DNA of 26,491 bases. Origin: an uncultured bacterium (GTDB taxonomy: Bacteria > Patescibacteriota > Minisyncoccia > Phycocordibacterales > UBA2100). The notes below the pieces were generated by a model, which made no database searches, had not been told where the DNA came from, and saw only the letters and a program-made list of their open reading frames with translations. The translations under genes were made by a program, and so were the position numbers. This document shows, one piece after another, positions 19,858 to 26,491 of the stretch. The stretch's first letter is position 1; each line of letters begins with the position of its first letter. The stretch is from NCBI GenBank assembly GCA_903881205.1, contig CAIRSC010000089.1, positions 1-26,491 of the forward strand, read 5' to 3'.

Positions 19858-22188
19858 CTAAGCGACGGAGCGCTTGATCCAGAAGAATTGCCGCGCAAGG
19901 ACGTAGAGCACTGCGGTGCACACAACTGCCGCAGAGAAAGCGAGAGATACCGCTGCATATGATGGCTCGGTCGCGTTGTAGAGCATCATGAGGATCGGCG
20001 CTTTGAAGAAAAGGAAGACTAGTATCACTTCCACCACACCGAGGCCCGCCAGCTGTATCTTCTGCAACGTGCTCGTCACGCCGCTATACACGGCAGGGGT
20101 GAGAATGAAGAAGCCGTAGCCCAGGAACATAAAGAGAAGCATCAGGCACATGCGCAGCGCATCCCCGCCGAGGACTTCCGTCCCGCGCATGCAGATCAGG
20201 AATGCTGCGACCGCTTCGACAACGGAGAGCGTCACTGGGAATGGAAGTACTCGCCGCAGGAACGGGCGCGTGCTCACAGGCATCGTGTGAGCAGTGGGTC
20301 GTATCGCCCAGTATGAAATAAGCATATACGGTACGCCGACGGCGAAAAAGGTGATGAGCGATACGTTGAGCGGAGTGAACGGGAACGAGTACCCCGCGAT
20401 ACTCAGTGCCATAAACAGGAGAAATCCGACGAAGGTCTGGTTGAGGAAGATGCTCGCATAGATCTCGATATTTTCGATCATGCTGTCGGCAAGTCGCACT
20501 CCTGCGGGCAACTCGATCAGGCTGTTATTCATCAGTACCACGCCCGCCACCTGGCGCGTCGCAGGGGCTCCGTCGAACATCGCGATACCGAGGTCGGCAT
20601 TTTTCACCGATAGTGCATCGTTGGCTCCGTCGCCGACCATTGCAGTGAATCCGTCTTCCTTGAGAATGCCAATCACGCGCTCTTTCTGACGCGGTTGAAT
20701 ACGCGCAAATATGCGGTATTTTTCTACCGCGCTTCGGAATCCGGCATCATCGAGCGCATCCAATTCTGCCCCGGTAATCACGCCATCACTACCCGCAATG
20801 CCCGCGCCCCGCGCGATCGCCTGCACAGTGGCAGGATTATCCCCCGAGAGCACCCGGATGCAGACGCCGCGCTGCTGGAAGAAGTCGACCGTGTCGCGTA
20901 TCCCCTCGCGCAGTTCCTGCTGCAGTACAAACAGCGCAACGGCAGTGAGCTTCATGCCGGGTTCGAGACTCTTGGGTATTTCCTGTGCGTCCAATCTGAC
21001 GACGCTGAGCGTGCGCTTTCCCGCCGACGCATACTGCGCAACGGTGTCCTCGAACCATTTCTTATTTCCGCTTTCCGACAAGTGATCGACGAACGCATCG
21101 GAAGAACCCACGAGGACGATACCGCCCTCAGTGCGTATGCCGCCGTATCCGCGCCACGAAGAAAAAGCGACCGCAGCAAGGATCGCCGCGTCCGTCTGCA
21201 TACCAATGAATGAGCCGACCGCAATGATCGTCTGCGATGTATCGTGCGAACCGCGTATGTAAGTACTCATGAGCTCCCGAGCATGACCCTCGGACTCTCC
21301 CGGAGACACATGCACCGCTTCTACAGTGAGCACATTTTCGGTGAGCGTCCCGGTCTTATCCATGCACAGATGCTTGATGCGGCCGAATTTTTCCGTTGCA
21401 TTCACTTCCTGCAATAGCACATTTCTATTCAAAAAATGTACCGCCCCGAAGGTAAAGAGCAGTGTCGTCGAGACGATAAGGCCCTGCGGCACCAGGATAC
21501 TGGCAAGCGCTCCGACCGTCTCCACCATTTGTATGCCGCTGTCGTGCACCAGAAATCCGCGGATGACGATATATGCGATCGACGCGATGAGTACCGCTAG
21601 TGTGTAGGTGATAACGGTGTTTATCGAGCGCTGTATCGGGCTCGGATTTGCCGTGTATCGTCTGAGCCCCTGGCTCATCCGCGCAAGTGCGCCCTCGGCA
21701 TACGATGTCTCGGCACGCACCGTCGCGCGACCCGCCGTTACCACACTTCCCCCCAAAAGTTGGTCTTCCTCTTTTTTGGTAAACGAATCGGATTCTCCCG
21801 TGATGAGACTTTCACTGATCTCCAGACTGTCCGCGTCGATCACGATACTGTCGCAGGGCACCTGATCCCCGAGTTTTACCCGCAGTGTGTCACCCTTTTG
21901 CACCATTTCGAATGCGATGTCACTCATGCTGCCGTCGGTATTCACACGAGCCGCGTGAAGCGCCGTGAGCAGCTGCAGGCGCTCGAGCGTCTGCCATGCG
22001 CGGATATCCTGCGCCATGCCCAATACCATATTCACGAAGACGACTGCGCCGAGAAAAATACCGTCGCGCACGCTACCGAACACGATCAGGAGCGCGACCA
22101 CGACGAAAATGATCGCATTGATGGGGAGGAAGACATGCCGCGCCACGATCGAAACAATATCCGTGATCTTCCGACGGTCCATATTCAT
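19858..22188 (-). CDS. P-type cation-transporting ATPase
   Basis: This 776-aa membrane pump has an actuator-domain loop LITGESDSF (TGES 130-133), the M4 segment ILVPQGLIV (234-237), the phosphorylation site CMDKTGTLTEN (D277), LSGDNPATV, and the hinge motif MVGDGANDALSVK. About ten helices are present, six after the hinge. It couples ATP hydrolysis to cation movement. The layout, without N-terminal metal-binding domain or CPC motif, suggests a Ca/Mg-type or CtpE-like pump rather than a heavy-metal pump; M4 has VPQGL where many Ca pumps have PEGL, so the ion is uncertain. A start at 22182 (MDRRK) is equally possible, with TAGCAT 9 nt upstream. Confidence 0.9.
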   Translation of the reverse strand: MNMDRRKITDIVSIVARHVFLPINAIIFVVVALLIVFGSVRDGIFLGAVVFVNMVLGMAQDIRAWQTLERLQLLTALHAARVNTDGSMSDIAFEMVQKGDTLRVKLGDQVPCDSIVIDADSLEISESLITGESDSFTKKEEDQLLGGSVVTAGRATVRAETSYAEGALARMSQGLRRYTANPSPIQRSINTVITYTLAVLIASIAYIVIRGFLVHDSGIQMVETVGALASILVPQGLIVSTTLLFTFGAVHFLNRNVLLQEVNATEKFGRIKHLCMDKTGTLTENVLTVEAVHVSPGESEGHARELMSTYIRGSHDTSQTIIAVGSFIGMQTDAAILAAVAFSSWRGYGGIRTEGGIVLVGSSDAFVDHLSESGNKKWFEDTVAQYASAGKRTLSVVRLDAQEIPKSLEPGMKLTAVALFVLQQELREGIRDTVDFFQQRGVCIRVLSGDNPATVQAIARGAGIAGSDGVITGAELDALDDAGFRSAVEKYRIFARIQPRQKERVIGILKEDGFTAMVGDGANDALSVKNADLGIAMFDGAPATRQVAGVVLMNNSLIELPAGVRLADSMIENIEIYASIFLNQTFVGFLLFMALSIAGYSFPFTPLNVSLITFFAVGVPYMLISYWAIRPTAHTMPVSTRPFLRRVLPFPVTLSVVEAVAAFLICMRGTEVLGGDALRMCLMLLFMFLGYGFFILTPAVYSGVTSTLQKIQLAGLGVVEVILVFLFFKAPILMMLYNATEPSYAAVSLAFSAAVVCTAVLYVLARQFFWIKRSVA

Positions 22189-22227
22189 AGCATGCTATCA
22201 GTTCCGGCTATGCGCACAATGCTACCG

Positions 22228-22605
22228 TTACCAATCGAACAGGCTCTCGATCCAATGTATCGCCGACGGCGTGGTGGTAGCGGGCACTTCTTTCGACTGT
22301 TCGGGATCGACGATAATGATCATCCCTTCGCCTTGTTTGCCGACGGCATATTGTTCTCTGAGTGTTTCTTCTTTTCCGCGCGGACTCTCGAGCTTGTTGA
22401 TCCGGGCATTCAGCTGCGTCTGCTGCTGCGTGAGCTGCGACAATTCCAGCTCCGATTGAACGCGCAAGAGGCGCGCTTCGCGGTCTTTGTGATACACATT
22501 CCACACGCCCGAGGCCGCCATGATCACGAGCGCGAGCAGCGCCACCATACCGAGACGCCTCCAAAAAACACGGATCGGGTCATGTTTTTCGCGGAACGTT
22601 GCCAT
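22228..22605 (-). CDS. FtsB/DivIC-like septum formation protein
   Basis: This 125-aa protein has a short basic cytosolic N-terminus, one transmembrane helix (about residues 18-36, LGMVALLALVIMAASGVWN), then a coiled-coil (about 40-75, LRVQSELELSQLTQQQTQLNARINKLE split by heptad leucines) and the LREQYAVGKQGEGMIIIV segment. This is the standard order of FtsB/DivIC proteins, where the sequence near GEG..I/V follows the coil. They link early and late divisome proteins through FtsL and FtsQ. The gene is divergent from a 40-aa membrane peptide; -10-like TAGGAT (22612-22617) is 6 nt before the ATG and TATAAT 14 nt before. Confidence 0.85.
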   Translation of the reverse strand: MATFREKHDPIRVFWRRLGMVALLALVIMAASGVWNVYHKDREARLLRVQSELELSQLTQQQTQLNARINKLESPRGKEETLREQYAVGKQGEGMIIIVDPEQSKEVPATTTPSAIHWIESLFDW

Positions 22606-22619
22606 TTCCCTATCCTATC

Positions 22620-22627
22620 ATTATACT
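22620..22627. promoter_or_regulatory. Overlapping divergent -10 boxes (ftsB-like gene / 40-aa peptide)
   Basis: Plus strand TATACT (22622-22627), 7 nt before the ATG at 22635; minus strand TATAAT (22620-22625), 14 nt before the ATG at 22605. The arrangement repeats that seen between the SET gene and hisS. Confidence 0.5.
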
Positions 22628-22634
22628 GCTACCC

Positions 22635-22757
22635 ATGAGTTTCCTTTTTCACAAGCGGACCAAGAAGATCGTCAATGTCATCTGGGGCGTCGTCGCCGTT
22701 ATCGTCATGATCGGCATGGTCGCATTCTTTGCGCCCGGCATCGTAAACCTGATCTAA
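22635..22757 (+). CDS. Small single-pass membrane peptide, 40 aa
   Basis: The frame reads MSFLFHKRTKKIVNVIWG then a hydrophobic stretch (VVAVIVMIGMVAFFAPG) and ends VNLI. The basic N-terminus and single helix fit a Type II anchored micropeptide. TATACT (22622-22627) ends 7 nt before the ATG, with no Shine-Dalgarno. Its promoter overlaps that of the divergent ftsB-like gene (TATAAT on the minus strand at 22620-22625), and it converges on lepA, 7 nt from its stop. Function unknown; location suggests an envelope or division accessory role. Confidence 0.65.
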   Translation: MSFLFHKRTKKIVNVIWGVVAVIVMIGMVAFFAPGIVNLI

Positions 22758-22764
22758 GGTTCTG

Positions 22765-24552
22765 CTAGTCGTTCTCGCGAACGACTTTCAGGAACACGTC
22801 TGATGGAATATCCACCTTGCCGCGCGCGAGCATCTTCTTCTTTCCTTTCTTTTGCTTATCGAGAAGTTTGTTCTTGCGGCTCACGTCGCCGCCATAGAGG
22901 TAGCCGGTCACATCTTTGCGCATTGCCGATTTGCGGCGCGACGCGATGATGCGGCCACCCACCCGGGCCTGGATCTTGAGTTCGAAAAGCTGCTTCGGAA
23001 GGAGCTTCTCGAGCTTTTCCACCATCGCTTCCGCCTCCTGCTGCACGCGCCGTTTACTCACAATACGCGCGAACGCCGGCACCATTTCTTCGGCGACGAG
23101 CGTATCGAGCCGGATCACGTCGGCATTGCGCAGCCCGGTGATCTCGTATGAGAGCGACGCATATCCGGACGACACGCTCTTGAGTTTGTCGAAGAATTGG
23201 CGCATGAGTTCGCGCAGCGGCATCTGAGAATGGATGCCGACCTTCCCGTCGGGAAGCGATTCGGTATCGCCTACTACAGCTTCGTGATCGTAGAGGATTT
23301 GAGAAATGCCGCCGACATACTCGGGCGGTGTGATCACGAGCACGTCGGCCCAGAGCTCTCGCACCTGACGTGACATTCCTTCATCGGGAAATCGCGCGGG
23401 TGAATACACCTCTTCGATGCGGCCGTCGAGATGTGTCACCTCATACACCGTCGTCGGCATGGTCACCACGAGCTCAAGTGTGAACTCGCGCTTGAGGCGT
23501 TCGATCACGATCTCGAGGTGGAGCATGCCGAGGAAGCCGCAGCGGAATCCTTTGCCCATGATGCCGGATGATTCTTCTTCGTATGAGAGCGAAGAGTCCG
23601 AAAGTCGCAGGCGCTCGAGCGATTGCCGCAGCATCAACAGATCATCCTGACTTTCCGGATATACGCTGGCCCAAATGACCGGAGTCGGCGCGCGATAATC
23701 GGAAAGTGCCGGCGCCGGATTGCGCACCGTTGTGAGGGTATCGCCCACCGAGGCCACCCCCGGCTTCTTGATGCCGGTGACGATGTATCCGATCTCTCCT
23801 TCCACCAGTTTGTCTTTCGGTTTTTCCTCGGGAGCGAGAATACCCACTTCGAGCGCCGTGAATTCTGCACCGCTGGCGATGAATTTGAGCACGTCGCCCT
23901 TGGTCAACGATCCGCCGAACACGCGCGCATACACGATCACGCCGCGGTGATCGGAATAGCCGAAGTCGAAGATCAGTGCCTGCGCGGATGTGCCCGACGA
24001 TTGCGGCGGCGGCACACGCTTCACGATCGCATTGAGCACCTCAGCGACGCCCTGCCCGGTTTTCCCTGATGCCGGCAACACGTCGCTTTCCTCGCATTCG
24101 AGCAGTAGAGCAAGCTCGCTCGTGATCTCGGCGACGCGCGCATTCGGTGCGTCCACTTTTGATACGACCGGGATCACTACAAGCCCGAGCTGCTTGGCGA
24201 CGGAAAGTACCGAGAGTGTCTGTGCCTCCACTCCTTGCGTAGAATCGACGAGCAAGACGACGCCTTCCACAGCGGTCAGCGCGCGGGATACTTCATATGA
24301 AAAATCGACGTGCCCGGGCGTATCGATGAGATTCAGCACGTATTCTGTGCCATCGGCCTTCCACTGCATGCGCACGGGCTGCATCTTGATGGTGATCCCG
24401 CGCTCGCGCTCCAGATCCATGCGGTCGAGCACCTGCGCCTGCATGTGGCGCGGTTCGATCGTTCCGGTGATCTCGAGCATACGGTCGGCCAGGGTCGATT
24501 TCCCGTGGTCAATGTGCGCGATTATGGAGAAATTTCGTATGTTTGAAGCCAT
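22765..24552 (-). CDS. lepA: Elongation factor 4 (LepA)
   Basis: This 595-aa translational GTPase has G1 AHIDHGKST (residues 12-20), G2 ERERGITIK, G3 DTPGHVDF, a G4 that reads SKVD instead of the usual NKxD (PVVSKVDAPNA), domain II, EF-G-like domains with GFRCGFLGMLHLEI, and the LepA-specific C-terminal domain (GGDVSRKNKLLDKQKKGKKKM, then KVDIPSDVFLKVV). LepA acts on stalled or assembling ribosomes. Length is as in other bacteria. TATAGT on the minus strand (24561-24566) ends 8 nt before the ATG. It follows murJ by 28 nt and may also receive transcription from it. Confidence 0.95.
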   Translation of the reverse strand: MASNIRNFSIIAHIDHGKSTLADRMLEITGTIEPRHMQAQVLDRMDLERERGITIKMQPVRMQWKADGTEYVLNLIDTPGHVDFSYEVSRALTAVEGVVLLVDSTQGVEAQTLSVLSVAKQLGLVVIPVVSKVDAPNARVAEITSELALLLECEESDVLPASGKTGQGVAEVLNAIVKRVPPPQSSGTSAQALIFDFGYSDHRGVIVYARVFGGSLTKGDVLKFIASGAEFTALEVGILAPEEKPKDKLVEGEIGYIVTGIKKPGVASVGDTLTTVRNPAPALSDYRAPTPVIWASVYPESQDDLLMLRQSLERLRLSDSSLSYEEESSGIMGKGFRCGFLGMLHLEIVIERLKREFTLELVVTMPTTVYEVTHLDGRIEEVYSPARFPDEGMSRQVRELWADVLVITPPEYVGGISQILYDHEAVVGDTESLPDGKVGIHSQMPLRELMRQFFDKLKSVSSGYASLSYEITGLRNADVIRLDTLVAEEMVPAFARIVSKRRVQQEAEAMVEKLEKLLPKQLFELKIQARVGGRIIASRRKSAMRKDVTGYLYGGDVSRKNKLLDKQKKGKKKMLARGKVDIPSDVFLKVVREND

Positions 24553-24560
24553 GTCGCACT

Positions 24561-24566
24561 ACTATA
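24561..24566 (-). promoter_or_regulatory. -10 box of lepA
   Basis: TATAGT on the minus strand, 8 nt before the lepA ATG, inside the 28-nt gap after murJ. Predicts a start at or beside the ATG. Confidence 0.45.
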
Positions 24567-24580
24567 CCCCAGAGTGCGCT

Positions 24581-26281
24581 CTAAATCGCCCCCTGCTCTT
24601 CGGCCGAGGCCACGATGGTGGCGCCCTCAATCGTAGCGCGACGCCACAGCCGAGCGCGCACCGCGGTGAAGGTCTCAGCATATTCCCGGCTTCCGAGGGC
24701 ATAGTACGTGATCATCGCGACCAATATCCCGCAAACACCGCCGGTAAGACCGAGTAGGAAAATGGAGAGCGTCGTAGTGGTCGTGATAGAGAAGCCGACG
24801 ATCGTGATCGCGATATATGCACCGACCCCTCCGGCGATCCCGGCGAACGTACTTTCGAAGATCGTACGATAGATCTGTACAAAAAATCCGCCGAAGCGGT
24901 ATTCGAAGTGGATCGTGAGCACGACCGCGCCGATAATCTGCACGACCGCATACGCGAACGCCAAGGCAATGACGGAACTCCCCTGCAACTCTTCGACGCG
25001 TAAGACGCGCTGGACCCAATCGAGAACGGCGTCGTTGTTCAACGCGTGCAGCGAAAGGAACGCAATCGCGAGCGTGCCAGCTGTGACTCCCACCGAAACG
25101 AGCAGCGGTACAAAGGTGCGTCCTGCGGCATAGTAGCCGCGCACGAGCAGCAGTGTGAGGCCCTGCGCTGCCAGCGAGAATGAAAGCAAAGCGAACGCCG
25201 CAGCAGTCAGACGCGTATCGGTCCAATCAAATGCGCCGGAGCCAAGGATCACGCGCACGATATACGCACGGAGCACCAAGATCAGCACACTGGCCGGGAC
25301 CGACCAGAAGAAGACATAGCGCGCGGCGATCGCTACGTGTCCGATGAATTCCTGACGTTCTCCGCGCGAGAGTGCGGCGGCGAGCGTCGGGAAGGCGGCT
25401 ACCGAGAATGACGCGCCGATGATCGAAAGTGGCACCGCCTGCAGATTGTAGGCAAACATAAACACAGCGATCGAGCCTGAGGTGAGCGTCGCGGCAAGTG
25501 CCGTAAGCCCGAAGAACGTGATCTGATTCATCGAAAGCGCGAGCGCACGCGGAAGCGAAATGAACGCGGTATTGAAAAGCGCCTTCGGCTCATACAAGCG
25601 CGGCATGCGGCGAAGAAATCCGTCGCCTACGATCGACGGGATCTGGATGCCGAGGTGCATACAAGCGCCGAATACCACGCCCCAGGCAAGCCCGGTGATC
25701 CCCCACATCGGATACAGGACCTCGATGCCGACGATGATACCGAGGTTGTACAAAAGTGGAGAGATCGCATAGAGCGCATAGCGGTGCCGCACTTGTGTAA
25801 TCGCGGCAAGAATGTTCGAGAGCCCGAGAATGATCGGCTGCAAGAGGATGATGCGCGATATATCGACGAGCTGTGTAGCGTGCACTCCGGTGTATTCCGG
25901 GAACATGATCGAGAGAATGAACGGGGCGAGGAGCGCCGCGACAGCCGACACGGCGACAGCAAAGAGCGAGAAGCCGACGATGATCGTATCGATATATGAT
26001 TTTTGTTCTCGCTCGCCTCTGCGTGAAAGCTCGGGAATGAGCATGTACACCGATACCAGCGCTCCCGTGGCGACGAAGATGAGATCCGGGATACGGAATC
26101 CCGCATAATAGATATCAAGTGTGGTCGACGCGCCGAATGTCTGCGCAAGCATGCGGTCGCGCACCATCGCGAGCAGCGATGAGAGCAAGGCACAAGCCGC
26201 GAGCACGTAGGCAGCAGCATGCAGTCCGCGCACTTCCGACGATAAGTACTTTAGCGCGCGACCCGTGAATGCCGATATCAT
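24581..26281 (-). CDS. murJ: Lipid II flippase MurJ
   Basis: This 566-aa polytopic protein of the MVF/MATE-like flippase fold opens with VLAACALLSSLLAMVRDRMLAQTFGAS, the conserved first helix and the arginine-containing VRDRxLAxxFG motif. Near DIYYAGFRIPDLIF follows the next conserved helix, and about fourteen hydrophobic segments are spread over the protein. MurJ moves lipid-linked peptidoglycan precursor from the inner to the outer face of the membrane. The start at 26281 has TAGGAT on the minus strand ending 9 nt upstream. Neighbours are lepA downstream and the RNase P RNA gene upstream, separated by a hairpin. The C-terminal 30 residues (VRARLWRRATIEGATIV) form a cytosolic tail. Confidence 0.92.
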   Translation of the reverse strand: MISAFTGRALKYLSSEVRGLHAAAYVLAACALLSSLLAMVRDRMLAQTFGASTTLDIYYAGFRIPDLIFVATGALVSVYMLIPELSRRGEREQKSYIDTIIVGFSLFAVAVSAVAALLAPFILSIMFPEYTGVHATQLVDISRIILLQPIILGLSNILAAITQVRHRYALYAISPLLYNLGIIVGIEVLYPMWGITGLAWGVVFGACMHLGIQIPSIVGDGFLRRMPRLYEPKALFNTAFISLPRALALSMNQITFFGLTALAATLTSGSIAVFMFAYNLQAVPLSIIGASFSVAAFPTLAAALSRGERQEFIGHVAIAARYVFFWSVPASVLILVLRAYIVRVILGSGAFDWTDTRLTAAAFALLSFSLAAQGLTLLLVRGYYAAGRTFVPLLVSVGVTAGTLAIAFLSLHALNNDAVLDWVQRVLRVEELQGSSVIALAFAYAVVQIIGAVVLTIHFEYRFGGFFVQIYRTIFESTFAGIAGGVGAYIAITIVGFSITTTTTLSIFLLGLTGGVCGILVAMITYYALGSREYAETFTAVRARLWRRATIEGATIVASAEEQGAI

Positions 26282-26308
26282 GACTTTCGTATCCTAACAT
26301 GACGCCCA

Positions 26309-26332
26309 AACGCCTCCCGTTAAGGAGGCGTT
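26309..26332 (-). terminator. Hairpin between rnpB and murJ
   Basis: A 9-bp stem AACGCCTCC / GGAGGCGTT closes a 6-nt loop. On the minus strand it follows the RNase P RNA 3' end. The T-run after it is only three bases, so termination may be partial. Confidence 0.55.
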
Positions 26333-26337
26333 GTGGA

Positions 26338-26491
26338 TGTTCTGCACCTGTAAGCCGGATTCTGTCGTGGGCAGCCATGTATCTGGGATAGACGTTGCCG
26401 TCTACCTCAAGCGACTCTCCATCTTTCGATGACACGGTCTTGCATGCAGGTAGGATTTTTGCCGTTGCACCTCTCGTGTTGCCACAAGAGC
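26338..26491 (-). ncRNA. rnpB: RNase P RNA, 3' part (5' end outside window)
   Basis: The minus strand carries the universal 3' signature ACAGAATCCGGCTTAC (about 26350-26365), preceded by AGATACATGGCTGCCC and by GAAAGATGGAGAGTCGC, all hallmark parts of bacterial RNase P RNA. It is the ribozyme that matures tRNA 5' ends. The 5' half lies beyond 26491; the exact 3' end is estimated. A minus-strand open frame through this region is a shadow. Confidence 0.9.

Noticed and set aside
19532..19861. Plus-strand frame across the tRNA-Gly region
   Set aside because: The residues AGTGNRTPLSTLG are antisense tRNA; typical false protein near tRNAs.
26115..26435. Minus-strand frame covering the murJ start and RNase P RNA
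   Set aside because: It is out of frame with murJ and its upstream half is RNase P RNA sequence; a shadow.
1..26491. CRISPR array
   Set aside because: No regularly spaced direct repeats of 23-40 bp were seen; the repeats present are inverted or tRNA-derived.

Overview
The window looks like the chromosome of a Candidate Phyla Radiation bacterium (Patescibacteria, most likely Parcubacteria/Paceibacteria). Grounds: a G+C-rich core with very short intergenic gaps, almost no Shine-Dalgarno sites in front of core genes but many -10-like hexamers 6-11 nt upstream of the start codon, and small membrane proteins and tRNA-linked serine recombinases of the kind seen in these genomes. The lineage call is an inference; no 16S rRNA is present.

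Core left (1-6209): 3' part of a GlcD-type FAD oxidase; a DoxX-like membrane protein; a DsbA-DsbB disulfide-forming pair on the minus strand; a SET-domain protein divergent from hisS; a GIY-YIG protein; a DEDD-type exonuclease.

Accessory block (about 6250-17296): two serine-recombinase elements lie tail to tail around two tRNA genes. The first (about 6295-8772) ends in the 3' end of tRNA-Phe(GAA). It carries one intact recombinase plus a mosaic of inverted recombinase fragments and GC-rich inverted repeats. The second (about 9355-17296) starts in the 3' end of tRNA-Arg(CCU). It carries a large serine recombinase, a resolvase-fold protein without catalytic residues overlapping its start, two small regulator-like proteins, an unknown 265-aa protein, a hairpin-rich intergenic region, two membrane-anchored small proteins, an excisionase-like HTH protein, a terminase-small-subunit-like protein, and two nuclease-like proteins (DUF3883-type and membrane-anchored Mrr-type) that look like defence cargo. 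Its right half is clearly more A+T rich than the core. Between the tRNAs sits one small membrane protein gene.

Core right (17297-26491): glutaredoxin-like protein; an NADPH-FMN reductase divergent from an HxlR-type regulator with a palindromic operator in the reductase promoter; a lycopene-cyclase-type membrane protein; tRNA-Gly(CCC) with a cluster of tRNA 3'-end fragments; a P-type cation ATPase; an FtsB/DivIC-like protein; an unlisted 40-aa membrane peptide; lepA; murJ; and the 3' part of RNase P RNA.

Themes: thiol/redox handling (DsbA, DsbB, DoxX, glutaredoxin, HxlR/FMN reductase), cell envelope and division (MurJ, FtsB), translation (HisRS, LepA, tRNAs, RNase P) and an integrated mobile/defence block. 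Most useful leads: the catalytically dead resolvase paralog coupled to the recombinase, the hairpin-rich region at 13175-13307, the recombinase-derived inverted mosaic at 6295-7286, widespread candidate leaderless promoters, and the HxlR operator.
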